Assembly (NCBI RefSeq): GCF_900109115.1
Contig: NZ_FNYV01000004.1
Span: 527,824-591,823, forward strand
Source: Micromonospora phaseoli
GTDB taxonomy: Bacteria > Actinomycetota > Actinomycetes > Mycobacteriales > Micromonosporaceae
Direction: 5' to 3'
Length of the DNA: 64,000 bases
Shown here: one piece after another, positions 1 to 7,358 of the stretch
Layout: each line of letters opens with the position of its first letter
Numbering within the stretch: the first letter of the stretch is position 1
The notes under the pieces: model-generated
The model's database searches: none
What the model was told of the DNA's origin: nothing
What the model saw: only the letters and a program-made list of their open reading frames with translations
Position numbers and translations under genes: made by a program

Positions 1-3000
1 GCGTCGGCCTGACCGCCGGCTACCTCGGCGAGCCGGAGCTGACCGACGCGGCGTTCGTGGTCCGTGAGGGCCAGCGGTTCTACCGCAGCGGTGACCGTGG
101 CCGGGTCGCGGCGGACGGCACCCTGGAGTTCCTGGGCCGGCTGGACGACCAGGTGAAGATCCACGGGTACCGGGTGGAGCCCGGCGAGATCGAGGCGGTG
201 CTGCGGACGCATCCGGCGGTCGCCGCCGCCGCCGTGCTGCACCAGGCCGATCCGCACCCACGGCTGCACGCCTTCGTGCTGCCCACGTCGCAGTCCACCC
301 CGACCGTGGCCGACCTTCGCGCCCACCTCGCCGCCCGGCTGCCGGAGCACATGGTTCCCGCCCGCCTCCAGTTGCTGGACAGCCTGCCGCTGACCGCCAC
401 CGGCAAGATCGACCGCGCCCGGTTGCTGGCCCACACCGGCACCCGACCGGCGACCGCCCGGGAGCACGCCGCCACCACGACCGGCCCGCACCCCGCCACC
501 ACGACCGGCCCGGTCACCGGCCCGGTCAGCGGCACCGAGGCGAGCCTGGCCCGGATCTGGGCCGACCTGCTAGACGTACCGGCGGTCGGCCCGGACGACG
601 ACTTCTTCGCCCTCGGCGGCGACTCCATCCTGATCCTGGAGGTCTTCGCCCAGCTCCGGGAACGGTTCCCCACCGCCCTGCGCCCGACCGCCATCTACGA
701 GCACCGGACCCTGGCCGCCCTCGCTGCCGCGATCGACACCGCCGCCGATCCAGCCTCCGGTTCCGCCGGCCCGGCTGCGGGCCTGTCCCCGGCGCCGGCC
801 ACCCCGGGCCCTTCCTTCTGCGCACCGGCTGCCGGCCAGCCCGCCCCGGACACCAGCCCGGCCGGCCCGTTTCCGGTGACGGCCACCCAGCGCGGTTTCC
901 TGCTCGCCGACGCGGTCGTACCCGGCGCCGGCACGGCCTGGCTGGCCCGCCTCCGGCTGCACGGACGACTGCGCCGCGACATCTTCCAACGCGCCGTGGA
1001 CCTGCTGGTCGCCCGACACCCGATGCTCCGGACCGTCTTCCCCGCCGGCGCCCGGCCGCCGGTACAGCAGGAGCTGCCCGTCTCGATGCGGCTACCGGTC
1101 GAGTACGAGACCCTTGCCCAGCACAGCGACGTGGCCGCCCGGGTGGCCGAGGAACGCCGCCGACGGTTCGAGCCGTGGGCGTGGCCCCTGCTCCGGCTGC
1201 GCCTGCTGACGGTCACGCCGGACGAACACGTCCTGCTGGTGCACGCACACCACCTGATCGGTGACGGTTACAGCGCCGCCCTGCTGGGCCACGAACTGCT
1301 GGCGGCCTACCACCGCCAGGCCGACGGATCGCCCGACCCACTTCCGCCGCTGCGTACGAGCTTCCGGGACTACGTGACGCTGCTGGAACGCCGCTCCACC
1401 GCCGCGCCGGACCCGGCAGCCCGGGCCTGGTGGGCTCGGCGATTCGGTCCGCCGTACCGGCCACCGGTCCGGCGCGCCGACACCGACCGCAGCCCGGACG
1501 CGGACCGCCCCGAGGCCGACGGCGCACCAGGGCAGCGGACCCGATCGGCCCCGGTACGCGGCTTCACCCTCGACCTCACGGTCGTCGCCGGACTGCGCCG
1601 GCTCGCGGCCGAAGCGGCGAGCACCCTGTACGCCCCCGTACTCACCGCGTACCACCGGGCGCTGGCCCGCCTCACCAGCCAGGACGACCTGGTCGTCGGG
1701 CTGGCTGTCACCGGACGCGACCACCCGCTGCCGGACCTGCACCGCGTCTTCGGTCCCTGCGCGGCCATGCTGCCGCTCCGCCTGACCGGCACCGCCGCGT
1801 TCCCCACCCACCTCGCCCACGTCGCGGCCGAGGTCGCCGCCGCCCGGCAGCACGCCGATCCACCGTCCATCGCGGCGGCCGTGCCCACCGGACGGCCCGA
1901 CGGCGCGCCGACCGGTGCCCAGTTCTTCTTCAGCTTCCTGGACTTCGACGCGCTCGACCCGGTCCTGGCGCTGGGGTCGGCCGACGACCCGCCCCCGGCC
2001 GCCCCGTCCGGCCACACCGGCTCCGCCGCGCCGACCCGGCTGCGCCTGACCTGGGACGAGGAGACCGAACTCGCCCCGCCACCGATCGGCACCGACCTGT
2101 TCCTGACCGCCCGGCCCGGACCCGACGGCCTGCGGGTCACCCTGCGCGGCTCCCCCACGGCGGTGTCCCCCACCGACCTGGACCGCCTGGTGGACTGGCT
2201 TCGTACCGACCTCACCACGGCAGCGGCCGAACAGTCGCGCCGCGGCACCCCGGAGCGCCCCGACCCGAACCTCGCCACCGCGCCTGCCGTGGTGCCGTCG
2301 ACCAGGTTGACCGCAGCCATCGTCGGATACCTGCCACCACCCGCGCAGCTCGCCGCCATCGCCGGCCTGCCCGCCGGCAGCCTGCCCCGCGAACAGCTCC
2401 GCGAACTGCTCTTTCCCGCCGGTCGGCCCCGCCTGCTGGAGGAGCTGACCACGCCGCTGGGCACCTCCGGCTTCGTCTGCCTGCCCCGCTTCTCCGACGA
2501 ACTGACCGCGGCCGGGGAGACACTGGCCGCCGAGACCGCCGCCGCGGTCGATCTCGCCGCCACCCTCGGCGCGGCCTGCGTCTCACTCGCCGGCCTGATT
2601 CCCGCGCACACCGGCTACGGCATCGGCGTGCTCCGGCGTACCCGCACCGCCACGGCGATCACCACCGGCCACGCCGCCACCGTCGTCTCCGTGGTCCTGA
2701 CGGTCGAGGCCGCGCTGGCGGCGAGCGGGCGGCACCTGGCCGGCAGTACCCTCGCCGTCGTCGGCCTCGGCTCGATCGGCTTCTCCTCGCTACGGCTGCT
2801 GCTGGCGCGCGCACCCCGGCCACCGGCACGGCTGGTGCTCTGCGACATCCCCTCGGCCGCGCCCCGCCTGCGAGACCAGGCCAACCGGCTGCGGTCCGAC
2901 GGATTCGCCGGCACCGTCGAGATCTGCGCGACGACCTCGACGGTGCCCGACCCCGGCTACGCCGCTGACCTGATCATCGGTGCCACGAGCGCGGCCACCG

Positions 3001-3431
3001 AACCACTCGACGTCGACCGGCTGCGCCCCGGCACGATCGTGGTGGACGACTCCTTCCCGCACGCCCTGAACCCGGTCCGGGCGCTGGCCCGGATGCGACA
3101 CGACCGCGACGTCCTCGTCGTCGGCGGCGGCCTGCTGCACGTCGCGGAGACCACCCGGACCGTACCGGCGGACCTGCCACCGGCCGCGATCGCCGGGCAC
3201 GCGGCAGGCTTCGGCCTGCCCGGCGCGGTCGCCTCCTGTCAACTCGAATCGCTGCTGCGGGCCGCCAGCCCGACCCTGCCGGTGGTGCACGGCCTGGTGG
3301 ACGACTCGACGGCGGCGACGTACGCACAGGCGCTGACCGAGGCGGGGATCGGCGCCGCACCGCTGCATCTGCTGCACCAACTCGTTGATGCGGACCTACC
3401 CGCAGCGTTACCAGCCGGACCACCGGCGTAA
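1..3431 (+). CDS. NRPS C-terminal part: A (partial)-T-C plus acyl-ACP-reductase-like domain
   Basis: The gene enters from the left edge; the first complete in-frame codon is at position 3 and the stop is at 3429-3431. Domain order: the end of an adenylation domain (YRSGD at about 87, GRLDDQVKIHGYRVEPGEIE around 138-197, TGKID near 400); a carrier domain with GGDS, whose phosphopantetheine serine codon is 624-626; a condensation domain with active-site HHLIGDG (His-His at 1248-1253); then about 340 residues (2323-3340) with a Rossmann motif VVGLGSIG near 2757. That last part resembles cyanobacterial aldehyde-forming acyl-ACP reductase: TTGHAAT near 2661, VVDDSFP near 3040, GGGLLHV near 3124, and a Cys (3237-3239) in the place of the catalytic Cys. 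No thioesterase or SDR-type reductase domain is seen. The likely role is to release a carrier-bound product reductively as an aldehyde. The substrate is unknown because the adenylation specificity residues lie outside the window. Confidence 0.88.
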   Translation, partial: VGLTAGYLGEPELTDAAFVVREGQRFYRSGDRGRVAADGTLEFLGRLDDQVKIHGYRVEPGEIEAVLRTHPAVAAAAVLHQADPHPRLHAFVLPTSQSTPTVADLRAHLAARLPEHMVPARLQLLDSLPLTATGKIDRARLLAHTGTRPATAREHAATTTGPHPATTTGPVTGPVSGTEASLARIWADLLDVPAVGPDDDFFALGGDSILILEVFAQLRERFPTALRPTAIYEHRTLAALAAAIDTAADPASGSAGPAAGLSPAPATPGPSFCAPAAGQPAPDTSPAGPFPVTATQRGFLLADAVVPGAGTAWLARLRLHGRLRRDIFQRAVDLLVARHPMLRTVFPAGARPPVQQELPVSMRLPVEYETLAQHSDVAARVAEERRRRFEPWAWPLLRLRLLTVTPDEHVLLVHAHHLIGDGYSAALLGHELLAAYHRQADGSPDPLPPLRTSFRDYVTLLERRSTAAPDPAARAWWARRFGPPYRPPVRRADTDRSPDADRPEADGAPGQRTRSAPVRGFTLDLTVVAGLRRLAAEAASTLYAPVLTAYHRALARLTSQDDLVVGLAVTGRDHPLPDLHRVFGPCAAMLPLRLTGTAAFPTHLAHVAAEVAAARQHADPPSIAAAVPTGRPDGAPTGAQFFFSFLDFDALDPVLALGSADDPPPAAPSGHTGSAAPTRLRLTWDEETELAPPPIGTDLFLTARPGPDGLRVTLRGSPTAVSPTDLDRLVDWLRTDLTTAAAEQSRRGTPERPDPNLATAPAVVPSTRLTAAIVGYLPPPAQLAAIAGLPAGSLPREQLRELLFPAGRPRLLEELTTPLGTSGFVCLPRFSDELTAAGETLAAETAAAVDLAATLGAACVSLAGLIPAHTGYGIGVLRRTRTATAITTGHAATVVSVVLTVEAALAASGRHLAGSTLAVVGLGSIGFSSLRLLLARAPRPPARLVLCDIPSAAPRLRDQANRLRSDGFAGTVEICATTSTVPDPGYAADLIIGATSAATEPLDVDRLRPGTIVVDDSFPHALNPVRALARMRHDRDVLVVGGGLLHVAETTRTVPADLPPAAIAGHAAGFGLPGAVASCQLESLLRAASPTLPVVHGLVDDSTAATYAQALTEAGIGAAPLHLLHQLVDADLPAALPAGPPA

Positions 3432-3932
3432 CGGAGCTTCGGTGGATTATGCGGCTGGCCCGGAACACGGACGCCAAATCGTTCGACTGGACCAGGCGGC
3501 GAACCAGATCCGGAACAGGTCACCGACGAACTGCCGGGCGCCCTGATCCGGGTTCGTGGCGCAATAATCGGGGAGCAGACCTACGGACGAACCTCGCTCC
3601 GGAGCCCGTACGAGCAGCGACGATGTTCCGCTGCCCGACCTTCGACATCGCCTTCGAAACGGTCCGCGGCACACCGTTTGCCGGCAAGCAAAGTAAGACT
3701 GACCTAACAAAGGTTAGGCTAATCTTCGTTAATACCGAAACGTGACGTGAATGGCGTCGAGCGCAGCGCGCGCGGCGTTCCGCTGTTAGAGTGATATTCG
3801 GACGCGAATTGCACGACACCAAGCGGTGGCGGGGTTTACCTTGCCACCCGAGCGGCAAATAACGACCGACATACGAGCACACCGAGCCGATGCGTTCCAC
3901 TGCTCCGTCGGCGTCAACAGTTGGGAGACACC
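3432..3932. other. Intergenic leader with an iron-regulated promoter region
   Basis: This 500-base gap follows the NRPS stop. Its GC content drops sharply around 3680-3800. It contains an IdeR/DmdR-like iron box (3709-3727) and a possible -10 hexamer TAATAC at 3730-3735. A 98-codon reading frame starting at 3449 crosses this region, but it has no ribosome binding site, no recognisable domain and a composition unlike its neighbours, so I do not call it a gene. Confidence 0.6.
3709..3727. promoter_or_regulatory. IdeR/DmdR-type iron box upstream of the DUF1540 gene
   Basis: The sequence reads aaAGGTTAGGCTAAtCTtc and matches 14 of 19 positions of the actinobacterial iron-box consensus TTAGGTTAGGCTAACCTAA, including an unbroken 12-base core. 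It lies just before a TAATAC hexamer, so a bound repressor would block the promoter. Iron-loaded IdeR/DmdR proteins repress through such sites, so the downstream gene is probably induced by iron limitation. That is inference. Confidence 0.7.
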
Positions 3933-4229
3933 ATGAAAACTCTGCTGCAGTCGCCCCCGGTACGCGAGTGCGCCGCCACCGCGTGCAGCTTCAACGACAG
4001 CGGCTGTCACGCTCCGGCGATCACCGTGGCTTCGGCCGGTGATGCCGCGTCCTGCGCGACGTTCGTGGAGTCCTCGGTGCAGGGCGGGATCGCGGAGGTG
4101 ACCGGCGCCGTGGGTGCCTGCGCGCGCTCCGAGTGCGTCTACAACACCAACCTCGCCTGCAAGGCCGAGTCCATCACCGTCGGCCCAGGCGCCACCGTCA
4201 GCGACTGCCTCACCTACCAGCCGGCCTGA
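3933..4229 (+). CDS. DUF1540 domain protein, two cysteine-rich repeats
   Basis: A 98-residue cytoplasmic protein with no signal peptide. Two DUF1540-like repeats are visible, each with four Cys: ECAATACSFNDSGCHAPAI...CATF and GACARSECVYNTNLACKAESI...CLTY. The regular Cys spacing suggests metal binding or a structural disulfide core; the biochemical function of the family is not established. I chose the ATG at 3933 because GGGAG lies 6-10 bases upstream; an in-frame TTG at 3921 overlaps that site. An iron box about 205 bases upstream and a second one after the gene put it in an iron-responsive neighbourhood. Confidence 0.82.
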   Translation: MKTLLQSPPVRECAATACSFNDSGCHAPAITVASAGDAASCATFVESSVQGGIAEVTGAVGACARSECVYNTNLACKAESITVGPGATVSDCLTYQPA

Positions 4230-4317
4230 CCCTCGCCCGCGCCCGCGCACCGGATGACGGCACCGTCGAGGCGCCGACACGGTGACGGAGGCGGCACACG
4301 ACCGGACCCCGCCTTGG

Positions 4318-4336
4318 CAAGGTAAGCCTTGCCTAT
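4318..4336. promoter_or_regulatory. Second iron box, upstream of the DUF2470 gene
   Basis: The sequence caAGGTaAGCCTtgCCTAt matches 13 of 19 positions of the inverted form of the iron-box consensus. A longer imperfect palindrome, TGGCAAGGTAAGCCTTGCC, covers it. It lies 55 to 73 bases before the two possible starts of the next gene, a normal position for an IdeR/DmdR operator. Confidence 0.65.
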
Positions 4337-4390
4337 TAAGGTCAGATCCCTAGGCCACACCACCTCCACTTCATGGCCGAGGGGATCGAG

Positions 4391-5227
4391 ATGGCGTTTC
4401 ACCCAGCCGGGCCGGCGGAGCTGACGGGCGTCCCGTCCGCCGCAGACGCCAGCGCGTCAGCGGCGGACGGGGACATCGCGGCGACCGGCCCAGGCGCCGT
4501 AATGGCACGCTCTGTCCTGTCCACCGCCACCTCCCTGCGGCTGCGGCTCGGCGACGTCGCCGTCGACCTCATCGAATCGCACGTCCTCCTGCCCGACGGC
4601 ACCGTGGTCCTCGCGGTCGACGCGATGAGCCGGGCCGGCGGCCTGCTGGTCGCCGTGCGCGGTCGACCGGGTGCGGTACGGCTCGACGTGACGCAACTCA
4701 TCCCGGTCGCCGTACGATCCCGGGTCCGGGCCAGAGTGCGGGTGCTGGGTACTGCCCGCCGATTCGACCCGGCCAGCCTGGAGTCGTGCGACGGCGACAC
4801 CCTGCTGTCCCTGCTCGACCTGCCGCCCGTCGCGCTGTGGGTGATCGAACCGGTCGAGCTGGGCCTCACCCGTGACGGCGGCGAGACCACGGTCGACATC
4901 AGCGCCTACCGCGCCGCACGCCCGGATCCGCTCGCCGCCGACGAGGCCGTACACCTGCAACGCCTCGCGCAGCAGCACAGCGACGTCCTCGACCAGCTCG
5001 CGACGCTGGTCGACCCGGCGTTGACCACCGGTACGGCGCGGGTCGTGCCGATCGCCCTCGACGCCGACGGCATCGTGCTCCGCACCGAGGCGCCGGACCG
5101 ACACACCGACCTCCGGCTGCCGTTCGCCCGTCGAGTCACCGCGGGCGCCGGCCTCGCCGACGAACTTCGGGCGCTCCTCGCCGAGGCCGCCCGACACGGG
5201 ATCCCCGGCTGCGCCCGACCGCGCTAG
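4391..5227 (+). CDS. DUF2470 domain protein, probable haem/iron-related factor
   Basis: A 278-residue protein. The last ~90 residues, from DEAVHLQRLAQQHSDVLDQLA to the LPFARRVTAGAGLADELRALL stretch, fit DUF2470, a domain found at the C terminus of pyridoxamine-phosphate-oxidase-fold haem-utilisation proteins. The N-terminal half (LRLRLGDVAVDLIESHVLLPDG and on) is less typical and lacks an obvious catalytic signature. I prefer the ATG at 4391, which has GAGGGGA about 8 bases upstream; an in-frame ATG at 4373 has no ribosome binding site but could start a leaderless message. The iron box at 4318-4336 supports a role in iron or haem handling. The actual reaction is unknown. Confidence 0.75.
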   Translation: MAFHPAGPAELTGVPSAADASASAADGDIAATGPGAVMARSVLSTATSLRLRLGDVAVDLIESHVLLPDGTVVLAVDAMSRAGGLLVAVRGRPGAVRLDVTQLIPVAVRSRVRARVRVLGTARRFDPASLESCDGDTLLSLLDLPPVALWVIEPVELGLTRDGGETTVDISAYRAARPDPLAADEAVHLQRLAQQHSDVLDQLATLVDPALTTGTARVVPIALDADGIVLRTEAPDRHTDLRLPFARRVTAGAGLADELRALLAEAARHGIPGCARPR

Positions 5228-5232
5228 ACCTC

Positions 5233-5952
5233 ATGACTTCTCACCTCGTCGCGCTCTGCTTCGACGCGAACGACCCGGGTCGTCTCGCGCACTTCTGGGC
5301 CGGCGTCCTGGGCTGGGAGATTGCCGACGACCCCGCCGGCGTCGCGCTCCTGCCGAACGACGACACCGGCTTCCGGATCCGATTCCTGCCGACCCGGCAG
5401 CGCAAGGTCGGCCAGAACCAGATGCACTTCGACCTCACCAGCACGTCCCTCGACGACCAGCGGCAGACGGTGGCGAGGTCGCTCGGGCTCGGTGCCCGGC
5501 ACATCGACATCGGCCAGCGCCCCGAGGATGATCACGTGGTGCTCGCCGACCCCGAAGGCAACGAGTTCTGTGTCATCGAGCCGGGCAACAACTTCCTCGC
5601 TGACTGCGGATTCATCGGAGCGCTCGCCTGCGACGGTTCGCAGCAGGTCGGGTACTTCTGGAGCGAGGCGCTGGGCTGGCCGTTGGTCTGGGACCAGGAC
5701 CAGGAGACCGCCATCCGCTCGCCGCACGGCGGCCCGAAGATCACGTGGGGCGGTCCGCCCTTCATACCGAAGACCGGAAAGAACCGGCTGCACTTCGACC
5801 TCGCTCCACCTCCCCACGGTGATCAGCAAGCGGAGGTCGACCGGCTCGTCTCCCTCGGGGCGACTCGACTCGACATCGGCCAGGGCGAGGTCGACTGGGT
5901 GGTGCTGGCTGATCCCGACGGCCACGAGTTCTGTGTGTCGACCCCTCGATAG
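5233..5952 (+). CDS. VOC-family (glyoxalase-fold) protein, two domains
   Basis: A 239-residue protein made of two tandem vicinal-oxygen-chelate modules (about 1-115 and 130-239). Each has the family pattern: a start of the LVALCFDANDPGRLAHFWAGVLGW type, a central HFDL, and an end of the VVLADPEGNEFCV type. Such proteins include dioxygenases, isomerases and antibiotic-binding proteins; this subgroup is mostly uncharacterised. The His and Glu at the usual metal positions (LHFDL, GHEFCV) are present in both halves. It starts 5 bases after the preceding stop with no clear ribosome binding site, so translation may be coupled to the DUF2470 gene and its iron-controlled promoter. Confidence 0.82.
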   Translation: MTSHLVALCFDANDPGRLAHFWAGVLGWEIADDPAGVALLPNDDTGFRIRFLPTRQRKVGQNQMHFDLTSTSLDDQRQTVARSLGLGARHIDIGQRPEDDHVVLADPEGNEFCVIEPGNNFLADCGFIGALACDGSQQVGYFWSEALGWPLVWDQDQETAIRSPHGGPKITWGGPPFIPKTGKNRLHFDLAPPPHGDQQAEVDRLVSLGATRLDIGQGEVDWVVLADPDGHEFCVSTPR

Positions 5953-5980
5953 CGCGACCAGCCCCGGTCCGCGGCATCCC

Positions 5981-6003
5981 TGACCGGATTCCCGCGCCGG
6001 TCA
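5981..6003. terminator. Small hairpin between convergent genes
   Basis: TGACCGG and CCGGTCA form a 7-bp stem with a 9-base loop, exactly between the VOC gene and the convergent glycosidase-like gene; the right arm contains the latter's stop codon. No U-tract is present, so termination activity is uncertain. Confidence 0.4.
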
Positions 6004-7020
6004 GACGGCGCGGGCGATGCAGATGCGGGCGTCGAGTCGGGGACCGGCCTCGTAGACCATGTACGACACTCCCCCGTCGGTGCCGAAGGCCGGCGCGGCC
6101 ACCCGACCGTTATCCGAGGCGATCGGGGCGTGGAACACCCCGAGGTGCACCTCCCGGTCGAAGTTGTTGCCGACCTCGGTGAGCCGGATCCGACCGTCGT
6201 TGCCGTGGTACGCCACGTAGCTGGTGCCGTTGCGCTTGAGCAGGTGCGGGCTGGAGATGTCGGTCAACCCGTCACCGGCCGGCGAGATCAGCGGGTTCGG
6301 AGCGAACTGCCACTGGTCCCAGCCGTTCGGCGACCAGCCCCAGAAGATCTTGCGGGTGCCCGGGCCGATGGTGTGCGCGCCCATGAAGAGCATGACGTAC
6401 TTGTTGCCCCTGCCGGCCACCTGGTGCTCGAAGACCCGGGCGTACGAGGTCTCGGTGGTGTTCGGCACCAGGCGGGTGCTCAGGATCGGCGTCTCGTTGG
6501 TGAAGGTGATGCCGTCGCGGGAGCGGGCCACCCGGGTGGTGAAGTTCTCCCCGTGGAAGTAGAGGAAGAACTCCCTGCTCGCGGCGTTCCAGACCACGTG
6601 CGGCGAGGAGACGTGGCTGACCGTGGTGGTGGGCAGCACCCGGTCGACGATCGGGTTGCCCGGGTGCTCGGTGTAAGGGCCCTCAAGCCGGTCGGCGTAG
6701 GCCAGGCAGACGCCGCCGGGCGCGTCGTGCGGGGCGTAGTACAGGTAGTACCGCCCGCGGGCGCCGGAGATCTTGTCATAGACCCCGCGTACGCACGGAA
6801 AGATCATCTCGCCGGTGGGGTTGTAGGCCAACGGCCCGGCGAACGCGTCGCGGACGTACCGGTAGCTGGGGAAGCCGGCCGGACCGGCGAGGGCGGGACC
6901 GGCGGCCACGGTACCGCCGAGCGCGGTGCCGGCCGCCGCGGCGGTGCCGATCAGGGTCGCGCCGCGCAGCAGGCTACGGCGGCTCAGCGCGGCAGGTCGG
7001 GGCAGAAGTCGGTCGTCCAT
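6001..7020 (-). CDS. Tat-exported five-bladed beta-propeller glycoside hydrolase-like protein
   Basis: 339 residues. The N terminus carries a twin-arginine signal (SRRSLLRGA, residues about 14-22) followed by a hydrophobic Ala/Gly-rich stretch ending near ALAGP, so the protein is folded before export. The mature part has propeller-type repeats, for example YYLYYAPHD, VCLAYADRLEGPYT, SSPHVVWN, FFLYFHGENF, RVARSRDGITF and SPHLLKRNGTSYVAYHG, as in GH43/GH117/GH130-type glycosidases. I could not assign the catalytic acids, so the exact family is open. It diverges from lacI, with LacI-type operators in between, and is likely controlled together with the FAD oxidoreductase and the importer. Confidence 0.75.
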   Translation of the reverse strand: MDDRLLPRPAALSRRSLLRGATLIGTAAAAGTALGGTVAAGPALAGPAGFPSYRYVRDAFAGPLAYNPTGEMIFPCVRGVYDKISGARGRYYLYYAPHDAPGGVCLAYADRLEGPYTEHPGNPIVDRVLPTTTVSHVSSPHVVWNAASREFFLYFHGENFTTRVARSRDGITFTNETPILSTRLVPNTTETSYARVFEHQVAGRGNKYVMLFMGAHTIGPGTRKIFWGWSPNGWDQWQFAPNPLISPAGDGLTDISSPHLLKRNGTSYVAYHGNDGRIRLTEVGNNFDREVHLGVFHAPIASDNGRVAAPAFGTDGGVSYMVYEAGPRLDARICIARAV

Positions 7021-7222
7021 GGGGTCTCCGATCTTCGGGGACGCTCGTCGGTGACGGATGGCGGCGCAGCGGGATGGTGGCGCGACGGTGGCGGAGCGGG
7101 TGGACGGCGGGACGCCGACGGCAACCCACGACCGTCAGTGACCGTCTGTGAGATCGCACTCCACGAGGGAGTGTGCCTCGTGGTCGATGAGTCTGCTGCC
7201 GGAAGCGGACGAGCGTCAAGGC

Positions 7223-7238
7223 GCTAATACGAATTATC
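7223..7238. promoter_or_regulatory. LacI-type operator, copy 1
   Basis: GCTAATACGAATTATC, an imperfect inverted repeat with a central CG as in many LacI-family operators. Its left half is identical to the inverted right half of copy 2. It lies about 200 bases from the start of the leftward gene. Confidence 0.55.
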
Positions 7239-7319
7239 ACGGCCGTCCGCCGGAGAAGTTTTCCGTCGACGGGGGTTGACGCCAGGCCGTCGGGGGTCGC
7301 AGGATTTCACACCAACGTA

Positions 7320-7335
7320 GCTAATGCGTATTAGC
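7320..7335. promoter_or_regulatory. LacI-type operator, copy 2
   Basis: GCTAATGCGTATTAGC, a nearly perfect 16-bp palindrome with a central CG. It overlaps the proposed -10 (TATTAG) of the lacI promoter and ends 23 bases before the GTG start, which suggests autoregulation by the encoded repressor. Confidence 0.65.
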
Positions 7336-7358
7336 GCAGAAACGAATGGACACGGAAA

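Larger units (their letters stand above)
7021..7358. other. Divergent control region between propeller gene and lacI
   Basis: This 338-base gap holds two related palindromic operators (7223-7238 and 7320-7335), a hairpin-forming inverted repeat at 7161-7183 (CCACGAGG, 7-base loop, CCTCGTGG) in the probable leader of the leftward gene, and a plausible rightward promoter (TTTCAC 7305-7310, 18-base spacer, TATTAG 7329-7334). No gene is apparent in it. Confidence 0.6.

Noticed and set aside
3449..3745. 98-codon plus-strand frame after the NRPS
   Set aside because: No ribosome binding site, no domain, and it runs through the iron box and promoter-like DNA.
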